Shown: positions 32,219 through 40,900 of the stretch, piece by piece | Numbering within the stretch: position 1 is the stretch's first letter | Layout of the letters: every line of letters starts with the position of its first letter | Source of the DNA: Pedobacter lusitanus | Lineage (GTDB): Bacteria; Bacteroidota; Bacteroidia; Sphingobacteriales; Sphingobacteriaceae | Reading direction: 5' to 3' | Length of the DNA stretch: 64,000 nucleotides | Assembly: GCF_040026395.1 (NCBI RefSeq) | Contig: NZ_CP157278.1 | Location: 1,550,001 to 1,614,000 of the forward strand | Made by a program: the position numbers and the translations under genes | Notes under the pieces: model-generated | Databases searched by the model: none | Seen by the model: the letters and a program-made list of their open reading frames with translations, nothing else | Told to the model about the DNA's origin: nothing

Positions 32219-35200
32219 TTACAGTGTAAGATTCAGGTTGAAACCGAAACTACGGTTAGCAGGCTGGCTAAATACATCTACACCAGATAATCCATTACCT
32301 GTAGACATAGTAATTTCCGGATCAAAAGGAGCTTTTTTATAGAAATACAACAGGTTTCTGCCTACAACAGAGAATCTCATACTCTTAATTGCTCCTTTGG
32401 TAAATGGAATAGTATAACCCAAAGAGGCCTCACGTAAACGGACAACGGTCGCGCTATAAATATAATTCTCTGTAATACCATCACGACCACCAACAGAAGT
32501 ATACCACGTTTTGGCATCAACGCTTGTAATTGGTTTACCAGTCACGGCATCTACGCCATTGATATTTACACCACCCTGGTTTCTTGCATCACCTGATATT
32601 TGTGAAACACCATATTTATCAAATACAGCTTCTGTAAGCGATAATACCTGACCTCCGAATTTTCCGTCTACCAGGAAGCTAAATCTGAAACGTTTGTAAT
32701 CAAAACTGTTGCTCCATCCCAGCTGGAATTTAGGATTTGGATTTCCAATATAATTATAACCAGCATTAACCAGTGGTTTACCATCTGCGCCAATCATAAT
32801 ACGCCCCTGATCGTCACGTTTGAAAGTAACCCCAAAGATATCACCGAACGAACCGCCTGTTCTTAACTCAGACTGGTAGGTGTTATTACGGTTAGGTGTT
32901 AATATAAATGCATTGATGCCATCTTTTGAATCCACATCAATTACTTTGTTTTTATTGGCAGATCCGTTGAATGAAGAATTCCAGGTCAGGTCTGTGTTTT
33001 TGATCACATCGTATCCTAACATAAACTCAAAACCTGAGTTCTGAATATTTCCGGCATTAACATATCCTTGTGAGAATGTAGTTGTGAAGGAAGGAATAAC
33101 CTGAATATACTGGTTTTTAGTATTAGACTTATAATAGGTAAAACTTAAGTTCAACCTGTCTTTAAAGAAACGAAGGTCTGTTCCCAGCTCAAAAGAATTC
33201 GTTTTTTCCGGCTTTAATTCAGGGAAAGGAGCAACAGCATTTAAACGAACACCACCACCCGCATTAAAATGCGTATAAGGATTGGTTACATAATTTGGTA
33301 CTGTATTACCAACCTGAGCATAAGTACCTCTTAACTTTGCATAAGAAATAACCTCAGGTAAACTCAGCGCCTGGTTCAGAATGAAAGACAAACCTGCTGA
33401 AGGATAAAAATAAGAGTTATTAGGTGTAAATGCCAGATTTGACGACCAGTCATTTCTTGCAGTAAGTGTTAAAAATGCCCAGTTTTTGTAACCAATGTTT
33501 GCGTTGGCAAATATTGACTGTATCTGGTTACGATTAAATGGTAAAGTTGTAATTGGAGGACCACCCGGGGCAGTAACAATATTCTCCGGAAGAAACACAT
33601 TAGGTACAGTTAAACCTGTACCGATATAAGTATTATCTGCATTCGGACCTATAACGGTACCAAAAGTATTGTTATCAGTTATACTGGTACCCAATACTCC
33701 ATCAACTTTGAAATCCGATTTACTGGGTACGGAGAAGGTCAGCAGTAAATCTGCATATTTTTGTTCAGTAGTCTGGTTACTTAATAACAACTGTCCTCTT
33801 TCCTTTGCTAAAACAGCGTTGGTACTTGCATATAGATTCTGTTCATAAACATCAGTGAAACGATCTATGTTTCCGCGTGCCTGCAGACTTAACCAGCTAG
33901 TAAAATCATATTTAACACTTGCGTTGATGAGCATACGGTTACGCTTGGATTCATTCAGATTTCTGTTAAGTATCCACCATGGATTCTGTTGCACATCTTC
34001 ATTAAAAGGCCAGTTTTGTTTAGGTACCGGAACACCTTCTATAACCCCAGGCAATTCAAACTGATTCCTGTAAGGAGCAATATCTCTTCCTCTTGGGAAC
34101 AGGTACAGACCAGTTAAAGGATTCAGGTAGAAACCAAGACCGGGACTGTTGTTTACTTTTTGAATGATATAGTTAAAGTTTCCGTCTACAGTTAATTTAT
34201 TATCCAGGAAACGGGCTGTTTCACGGAAGTTGATGTTATGACGGGACAATTTATTGGTTGGCTCGGTTCCTCTGGCAGCAGTATTTGCATAAGAGAAATA
34301 CGATTGCGCAACTTCATTTCCACCCGAAAGACTGATGGAGTTAGTTAAGTTTGTACCTGTCTGGAAGAATGAGCTTACATTATCCTGTGCAGAAGGTATT
34401 TTATCTCCCCAGCTATCAGCTCCGCCGGTTGTCTGGCCATAACTATTTTGAAACTTAGGTTTATAGGCAACCTTGTCGATATTAAGTGAAGATGAAAAAC
34501 TGATTACAGTTTTTCCTGCTTTTCCTTTTTTAGTGGTAATCAGGATCACCCCGTTTTGTGCCTGGCTACCATATAAGGCAGAAGCCGATGCACCTTTTAA
34601 AACAGTAAGACTCTCAATATCTTCAGGATTCAGGTTGGATATACCATCACCACCATCCTGACTTGCACTTACTGCAGTATTACCACTGTTACCTTGTCCA
34701 ACGTTACTTCCAAAAGTGTTGTTTGGTTGTCCGTTAGCATTCGAACCATTAGAAATCGGAACTCCGTCGATTACATATAATGGCTGATTGTTTCCACCAG
34801 CTGATTTGTTACCCCTTAAGATAACTTTAGCTGAACCTCCTACTCCCGATGCACTTGGAGAGATCGTTACACCTGATACCTTACCGTTCAGGGAATTCAT
34901 CAGGTTGTCACTTTTCACTCTGGTCAGCTCTGAACCATTTACCTGCTGGGTAGAATAAGTAATGGTTTTTTCTGATTTTTTAATACCCAGTGCCGTTACC
35001 ACAACTTCCCCAAGTTGTTTGGAATCTTCAAGCAGGGTAATATTCACTACCGATGCGGTAACATTTGCTTCCTGACGGGCAAAACCGATATAAGAGAAGA
35101 TCAGGACATCGCCAATATTGGCTTGTATAGCAAAATTACCATTGGAATCTGTTTGTGTACTGGCTTTTGATCCTTTAACCTGTATACTCACACCAACTAA

Positions 35201-35377
35201 TGGTAATCCACCTGCATCTTTTACCGTTCCTTTAATGACCGCTGCAACTTTTAATGCATTTAAAGAACCTGCATTATGCATAGGCCAGCTAATTAATGCC
35301 GGATTGCCTGCGTTGGTGAGATTTGCTCCCATTGCCAGGCCCGGCATTAATAATGTAAATAGTAATAATTTTTTCAT
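32219..35377 (-). CDS. susC: SusC/RagA-family TonB-linked outer-membrane transporter
   Basis: A 1052-residue TonB-dependent transporter with a signal peptide (MKKLLLFTLLMPGLAMGAN), a carboxypeptidase-regulatory-like beta-sandwich (about 48-122, VKDAGGLPLVGVSIQVKGSK), a plug domain (about 125-245, with GNKSAGGNNQPLYVIDGVPI and LKGASASALYGSQAQNGVILITTKKG) and a 22-strand barrel ending in FGFNLNLTL. It lacks an N-terminal STN domain, so it is not a FecA-type signal transducer. It imports an unknown ligand captured by the SusD next door, powered by TonB/ExbBD. A ROK regulator gene lies 43 bases upstream on the same strand. Confidence 0.95.
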   Translation of the reverse strand: MKKLLLFTLLMPGLAMGANLTNAGNPALISWPMHNAGSLNALKVAAVIKGTVKDAGGLPLVGVSIQVKGSKASTQTDSNGNFAIQANIGDVLIFSYIGFARQEANVTASVVNITLLEDSKQLGEVVVTALGIKKSEKTITYSTQQVNGSELTRVKSDNLMNSLNGKVSGVTISPSASGVGGSAKVILRGNKSAGGNNQPLYVIDGVPISNGSNANGQPNNTFGSNVGQGNSGNTAVSASQDGGDGISNLNPEDIESLTVLKGASASALYGSQAQNGVILITTKKGKAGKTVISFSSSLNIDKVAYKPKFQNSYGQTTGGADSWGDKIPSAQDNVSSFFQTGTNLTNSISLSGGNEVAQSYFSYANTAARGTEPTNKLSRHNINFRETARFLDNKLTVDGNFNYIIQKVNNSPGLGFYLNPLTGLYLFPRGRDIAPYRNQFELPGVIEGVPVPKQNWPFNEDVQQNPWWILNRNLNESKRNRMLINASVKYDFTSWLSLQARGNIDRFTDVYEQNLYASTNAVLAKERGQLLLSNQTTEQKYADLLLTFSVPSKSDFKVDGVLGTSITDNNTFGTVIGPNADNTYIGTGLTVPNVFLPENIVTAPGGPPITTLPFNRNQIQSIFANANIGYKNWAFLTLTARNDWSSNLAFTPNNSYFYPSAGLSFILNQALSLPEVISYAKLRGTYAQVGNTVPNYVTNPYTHFNAGGGVRLNAVAPFPELKPEKTNSFELGTDLRFFKDRLNLSFTYYKSNTKNQYIQVIPSFTTTFSQGYVNAGNIQNSGFEFMLGYDVIKNTDLTWNSSFNGSANKNKVIDVDSKDGINAFILTPNRNNTYQSELRTGGSFGDIFGVTFKRDDQGRIMIGADGKPLVNAGYNYIGNPNPKFQLGWSNSFDYKRFRFSFLVDGKFGGQVLSLTEAVFDKYGVSQISGDARNQGGVNINGVDAVTGKPITSVDAKTWYTSVGGRDGITENYIYSATVVRLREASLGYTIPFTKGAIKSMRFSVVGRNLLYFYKKAPFDPEITMSTGNGLSGVDVFSQPANRSFGFNLNLTL

Positions 35378-35420
35378 GTTTGGTTTTTTTAAATTTTAGT
35401 TGAAATATTGTTTGCTTATT

Positions 35421-36662
35421 TTAGTTTTTCTGAAGTCTCTCCATATCTATTCGTTTAGTGTTTATCGCTAATTGTTCATTTTCAAAATTCTCCATAACCA
35501 GGGCTGCTGCACCGATAATCTCACCGTCAAAACCAAGACTTGAAATCAGTAATTCGGTATTGGCGGCCAATCTTGGAATACAGTATTTATTCAGCGCCTG
35601 CTGCATTGGAGCCATCATGATTTTACTGGCTTTTGCTCCTCTCCCACTTAATACAATGGTTTGCGGATTCATAATATGAATGAGAATAGAAAGTGCTTTT
35701 CCAATCTTATAACCAGCGTCTGAGAGTAATTCAATCACAAACTGATCGCCATGATTAGCGGCTTCGAAAATTGCATCACTCATTAATTTCAAAGGGTCAT
35801 CAATAAAAGAGTGTAAAGTGGATAATCTGCCTTGTTTAATACCTTCAATAGCTTTTTTAACAACCACAAGCATTGAAGCTTCTGCCTCGAGACAACCTTG
35901 CTTACCACAAATACATAATTCTCCGTCTTCAAACAGGGGGATATGGCTAAATTCTCCTGCAAAACCACTGTAACCCCTGAAAATATCCCCGTTAACGATC
36001 ATTCCAAGACCGATTCCCCAGCCCAGATTAATTACCATTACCTCTTTAAGAGATTTGGCCACTCCAAATCGTTGTTCGGCCAGTGCAATGACACTGGAGT
36101 CATTATCTATATAGGTAGGTAAACCAGTCGCATTAGCGATATAATCTGTTAATTTTTCACCATTTGCATCCAGATAGGAATAGTTCTTCCCATCTTTTAC
36201 ACTGACAAAACCCGGCATGCCTATCCCTATTCCAAGGATACTATCTTTATTAATGCCTGATTTCAGAATGTGACTTTCTATATAACTGATCAGCTGGGAG
36301 AGCGCAACTGAGTTATTATTTAGAACCATCTCTACAGTTTCAATCCCTGCTACGGGTTTATTATTCAGATCAACAACAGCAATCCGGGTGGCAAGCTGAT
36401 CCATTGCAATCGCCATGATATACATAGCATCTGGTTTAACCGCATACATGAGCGGTCTGCGGCCACCACTGGAAGGCGCGTACCCCACCTCGATAACAAA
36501 TCCTTCTTTAATTAATTCATTTATTGTTTTAGTTATGATTGGTATGCTTTTATTAAACAACACACTCATTTCAGCACATGAAAGCGACTTTTCAAGATAC
36601 AATTGTTTTAAAATCTCACTTTTCAACTCAGTGCTTTTGACTAGCTTCTCCGTTACTTCCAT
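35421..36662 (-). CDS. ROK-family transcriptional regulator (NagC/XylR type)
   Basis: A 413-residue protein: N-terminal winged helix (about 10-75, with CAEMSVLFNKSIPIITKTINELIKEGFV and the wing SSGGRRPLMYAV) and a ROK sugar-kinase-like domain (about 80-395). The domain shows the phosphate-binding GIGIGMPGFVS, the DNDSSVIALAEQRFG block with the catalytic Asp region, and the zinc motif GELCICGKQGCLEAEA. NagC-like ROK proteins repress sugar-uptake genes and respond to a sugar or sugar phosphate. It precedes susC-susD by 43 bases, so it is likely in the same operon and its target. A perfect palindrome lies 15 bases upstream of its start. Confidence 0.92.
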   Translation of the reverse strand: MEVTEKLVKSTELKSEILKQLYLEKSLSCAEMSVLFNKSIPIITKTINELIKEGFVIEVGYAPSSGGRRPLMYAVKPDAMYIMAIAMDQLATRIAVVDLNNKPVAGIETVEMVLNNNSVALSQLISYIESHILKSGINKDSILGIGIGMPGFVSVKDGKNYSYLDANGEKLTDYIANATGLPTYIDNDSSVIALAEQRFGVAKSLKEVMVINLGWGIGLGMIVNGDIFRGYSGFAGEFSHIPLFEDGELCICGKQGCLEAEASMLVVVKKAIEGIKQGRLSTLHSFIDDPLKLMSDAIFEAANHGDQFVIELLSDAGYKIGKALSILIHIMNPQTIVLSGRGAKASKIMMAPMQQALNKYCIPRLAANTELLISSLGFDGEIIGAAALVMENFENEQLAINTKRIDMERLQKN

Positions 36663-36677
36663 TATATATTTGATTAC

Positions 36678-36693
36678 TTAGTAAACTTACTAA
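36678..36693. promoter_or_regulatory. candidate ROK operator
   Basis: TTAGTAAACTTACTAA is a perfect 7-2-7 inverted repeat, 15 bases upstream of the ROK start codon. AT-rich palindromes are usual for NagC/XylR-type proteins. No second copy is seen before susC, which supports control from one upstream promoter. Confidence 0.45.
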
Positions 36694-36808
36694 AATGTTT
36701 TAATAAGTTTTACAAGTAATTAAAATAAAATAAAAATATTCTAATCTTTATTATTTAAAATAGACAAGATTCAGTTTAAAGAAATAATCATTTATTATCT
36801 TTAGGAAA

Positions 36809-37005
36809 CAGAAAAACGTTTTAGCTAAATTAACACAGAATTAAATTTTGCGAGTTTAGCCGGATATAAATTGAATTCACAAAGTTTGGGGGCAATAGCC
36901 GGACTGCGTTGGCAGATTGATATAAACAGGAGTTAAATTAGCACCACGCCAGCGGAAATATTGTATAGCGAGCATTTCTGCTGGCTATACAATAATATTT
37001 TTTTT
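36809..37005 (+). ncRNA. possible plus-strand noncoding RNA ending in an interleaved hairpin structure
   Basis: A plus-strand hairpin with a T8 run (36998-37005) ends at a place where no plus-strand gene exists, which suggests that an untranslated RNA stops here. A weak promoter (TTTA-N18-TATCTTTA, 36775-36803) would give about 195 nt. The start is very uncertain. No Rfam-type family is recognised. Confidence 0.25.
36949..37005 (+). repeat. interleaved inverted repeats A-B-A'-B' with T-run
   Basis: A (36949-36959) pairs with A' (36974-36984) over 11 pairs including one G-U; B ATTGTATAGC (36960-36969) pairs perfectly with B' GCTATACAAT (36984-36993). The order A-B-A'-B' means the two stems either exclude one another or form a pseudoknot. 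B-B' is followed by eight Ts and would be a terminator. The G-U in A-A' becomes C-A on the minus strand, so the plus strand is favoured. Confidence 0.6.
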
Positions 37006-37020
37006 ATAATTCAGACGATT

Positions 37021-37932
37021 TTACAGCAGCTTTGGTTGTAACGGCTTTTTACCAAAGCGGATTCCCACAGAGATTTCGTGAGATCCTTTACTGATTCTGC
37101 CGATATTGGCATTACCAAAACCAGTTTGATAACTATACCCGAATTTGAGGCTATTGTTAAAGATGACCGAAACGACACCAGCAACTTCGTCTGTAGTCTT
37201 ATAATTTACGCCAAAACCGAATTTATCCTTCAGATATACTGTAGCCGAGATATCCGCTTGTGTATCATAAGTCCTGCTGTATGCAACCATGGTGGCTGGT
37301 TTTAACTTCACATCTTCATTCAAAGTAAAAAGATAGGCACCGCTAAAATAATAGGTATTGCTATAATTTCTTTTTTCATCAGCAGATGCCGTTCCCAGAC
37401 TCCGGAAACTCAACCTCGGCAATGAAGCACCTATATAGTATTTTTCAGGGCTGTATAACATAACCCCCAGCCCTACTGTCCCAACAGTTTCCCTGATATC
37501 CGTACGGAAACTTATATCATTAGGGTCTACCTCTGAATAACTTGCAATGTAATTTCTAAAACCCGCACTCAGCGAGGCTGAAAAGAAATTCTGATCTGAA
37601 AGCTGAACTGCTTTGGCAAAAAAGGCAGATACTTCTGTTAATTTTTCAATATTAAACTTATCATAGGTCAGTGACAAACCTGCCGCACCATTTATCTTTT
37701 CGATAGGCAAACTTCCATTCAGTTGAAAAGTATAAGGAGCACCTTCTATTCCCGCCCATTGTCTTCTGCTGTTCAAATTAACTGATCCCGCTTTATCTAA
37801 TAGTGAATAGGCAGAATTGAACGGAATCTGGTTATCATGATATTGAGTGAAAGAAGTAGTTTGCTGCGCCTGGCTTACGCTGAAAATCATGATCAACGCA
37901 ATGGTTAATAGTGCCTGTTTAAAGAGTTTCAT
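37021..37932 (-). CDS. PorP/SprF-family type IX secretion membrane protein
   Basis: A 303-residue outer-membrane protein with a signal peptide (cleavage near SVSQAQ) and the conserved opening TTSFTQYHDNQIPFNSAYSLLDKAGSVNL. This is the PorP/SprF family, 14-strand barrels that act at the cell surface with type IX secreted proteins, especially those with gliding-type (type B) C-terminal signals. The gene immediately upstream encodes just such a protein, with a 54-base gap on the same strand, so this is most likely its dedicated partner. It is not the core PorP of the secretion machine, whose other genes (PorK/L/M/N) are absent here. Confidence 0.9.
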   Translation of the reverse strand: MKLFKQALLTIALIMIFSVSQAQQTTSFTQYHDNQIPFNSAYSLLDKAGSVNLNSRRQWAGIEGAPYTFQLNGSLPIEKINGAAGLSLTYDKFNIEKLTEVSAFFAKAVQLSDQNFFSASLSAGFRNYIASYSEVDPNDISFRTDIRETVGTVGLGVMLYSPEKYYIGASLPRLSFRSLGTASADEKRNYSNTYYFSGAYLFTLNEDVKLKPATMVAYSRTYDTQADISATVYLKDKFGFGVNYKTTDEVAGVVSVIFNNSLKFGYSYQTGFGNANIGRISKGSHEISVGIRFGKKPLQPKLL

Positions 37933-37986
37933 ATAGCTGTTTTATATTTTGATAAGGCCGGAAGCAAATTCCGGCCAGTTTAAGAA

Positions 37987-40900
37987 TTAGTATTTAAGGA
38001 TAAAATAACCCGTTTTACGCTTTACATGGCTGTCTGACTGATACTCAATCAGACAGAAATAAGTACCCTGCGGCAGATTCTCTCCGGATTTTGATTTACC
38101 AAGAAATACATGCTGATCATTATCATAACCTTCTATATCAAATACTTTAAGACCATTGCGGTTAATAATTGTCACCTTGTTTAAAGGATAGTCTTTTATA
38201 CCGTCTATAGTAAGAAATTCATTGACTCCGTCTCCATTGATGGATAAAGCAGGATGAACTTTGACAGCTTCGCCTGCTGCATCTGTGATCTGTACTTCCT
38301 GAACTACCATCCGGGCAGCTGCATAACGGTTATCTCCGGCCTGAACAGCCGTAATTTGTGCTTTCCCAATTCTCAATCCTTTAATACTGGTACCTGTCAG
38401 CGAAACCAGTTCTGGGCGGCTGACAGTATAGGTTACCGGTAAACCAGCACTTGAAGATGCTTTTAAAGTATAGGTTCCATCAATCTGCAGAACCGGTATA
38501 TTTTCAAAAGTAATAGTTTGTTCAACTTTGTTCACGACCAGCAAACGACTGGCGGACGGGGTTGTCGCATAGTTTGAATTAACCGGAGCAGTAGCTGTAA
38601 TCATTACATTCCCTGCACCCACCAGATGAACTTTATTATCTATAATAGTAGCAACTGCAGGATCTGAGGTACTAAATACCGGAGTTTCACCACTGGTCAG
38701 GATAGCATCCGGAGTAAAGTCAGCATCACCAACGAATTTTGTACTGATTACATCCAGGGTAATTGTACGGGTCGTAGAAGTGATCGTTAAAATACCGCTG
38801 GTGTAATTAAAGGTATAGTTATCAGCCGAAGCACCTGACAAAACAATTGGGTAAGTACCCGCAGCTGAACTTTTCACAGCTACAGTTGAGGCTACAGGAG
38901 AATTACTGACAACCGTTTCTCCTTCAGCATTTACAAAGCCGCTATATTTAAAAGTAAAAACAGGATTATCAGTCCCATACGTTCTTGTTTTATTGTCTGC
39001 TGTAACATTCAATACAGCTTTACCAACTGATAAAATTCCTGCTTCGTAACTGATCGTATAATTCAAGGCGGAAGCTGCACTTCCGGAAATCGTATAGGTA
39101 CCTGCAGGGGATAATGGTTTGGCAACCGTAGTTAATAAAGCCGGAGCGGATACAGCGGTAGCTAAAGTTTCTCCGTTTACAAAGCCATCATAAGTGGCGG
39201 TTAAAACAGGATTCGACTGTCCGTATAATCTGCTTTTATTATCTGCTCTGACAATCAGTATTCTTTTGGCAACGGTAAGAGATTTGGTTGCTATGGCAGC
39301 TACGAAATCAGCTGTTGCTGCAAATGAGGCAGTAATATTTGCTGTTCCCGTCCCTACAATTTTTACTCTTCCATTCTCAATCACAGCGACACTTAGATTA
39401 TCTGAGGAATAAACCGGCTGTACACCTGCATCTGAAGAAGCTGCAGGGTCAAAATTTGCATCACCATAAGTAACTGCCGGCAAATTGGCATAGGTAATAA
39501 CCGGTAAACTCCTGATATGTAATTGTCCTTCTGTATAGCTGATAGTGTAATTTGCAGCGACAGCATTACTTACCGAAATCGGATAAGTTCCTTTTCCTGA
39601 GGCTGCAGTTGCTGTGGTAGTTGCCAGTGGGGCTGTGGTTAAACTGGCTGCATTGTCTCCATTTACAAAACCGGTATAAGTAAAGGTAAAAACCGGATCG
39701 GCCTGCCCGGCTCCGCGTTCCGCATTATCAGCTTTGATGTTTAAAGGCGCAGGTTTAACGGTTAATATACCTGGCTGATAACTAACCTGATAATTTGTGG
39801 TTACTGTTAAACCCGAAACAGTAACCGGATAAGTATTTACACCTGAACCAGCAACGGCAATTGTACCCACTACTGCTTTAAGGTTTAGACCTGCTACATT
39901 ATCCTGTGGAGCCAGCCCTGTATAGCTAAGGGTAAGTTCTGGATTTGCCTGTCCGTATACTTTAGATTTATCGTCAGCTTTGACAGCTAGTGCAGCACGT
40001 GTTATTGTCAATACACCTTGCTGATAACTGAATTTATAGTTTGAAGCAACAGCAGAACCCGCATTGATTGCATAGGTCCCAACAGCTGAATTGATAGTTG
40101 CTGTGGTTGATATCTGTGGTTTTACGGTTAAAACACTTTCTGTTTCTCCATAAGCCAGACCACTATAATTAACGGTTAACAGCGGATTTTCCTGTGCATA
40201 TATCCTGGTCTGCGGATCAGCAGTTATTACAACTGTCTTCTGGTCAACATTCAATGTTGTTGTTCCGGTAGCACCTGAGGCAAAAGTTGCAGTTACAGTA
40301 GTAGAGCCTGTTCCTTTTATTTCCAGTAAACCAGCAGGATTAACTATAGCTACTGCAGAATTGGCCACTGTATAAACTGGTTTACCTGCAGAACTGATTG
40401 CACCAGGATCAAAAGCTGCGTCACCATAGGTTTTGCGGATAGGTGCAAATGCTACAGAACCCTCTGTGAGTTTTCCATTTACAAAAGTGATCACGTAATT
40501 AGCAGAACTCAAACCTGCAGGAACAATCAGGAATCCGGTTCCATCAGCCTGTTTAGTAAAAGCAAGTGTACCTGTTAATTTGCTGACATCATCACCATTC
40601 ACAAAACCTTCATAACGGGCTGTGAATATTGGATCTTTTTCTCCTGTTAGTTTAGATTTATCTTCTGCGATTACCTTTAACGGGACTTTAGCAATACTAA
40701 TATGCTGACTGACTGTTGCCGGACCATAAGCAGCATCTTCTGCCTGCTGAGCCGTAAGATCAACTTCACCTGCGCCAATAATTTTCACTGTCCACTCTCC
40801 TACTATGTCCTTTTCTACAATGGCAATATCAGGATTAGAGCTGGTAAAAGTAATCAGGTTTGCGGTATTACTTGTCGCCTGAAAAAGCAGTGGCTGATTA

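Larger units (their letters stand above)
36663..37020. other. intergenic region, ROK regulator / PorP
   Basis: 358 bp without a credible ORF. It contains the ROK operator candidate (36678-36693), an AT-rich stretch, a more G-rich segment from about 36845, and the interleaved inverted repeats with a T-run (36949-37005). Confidence 0.5.
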
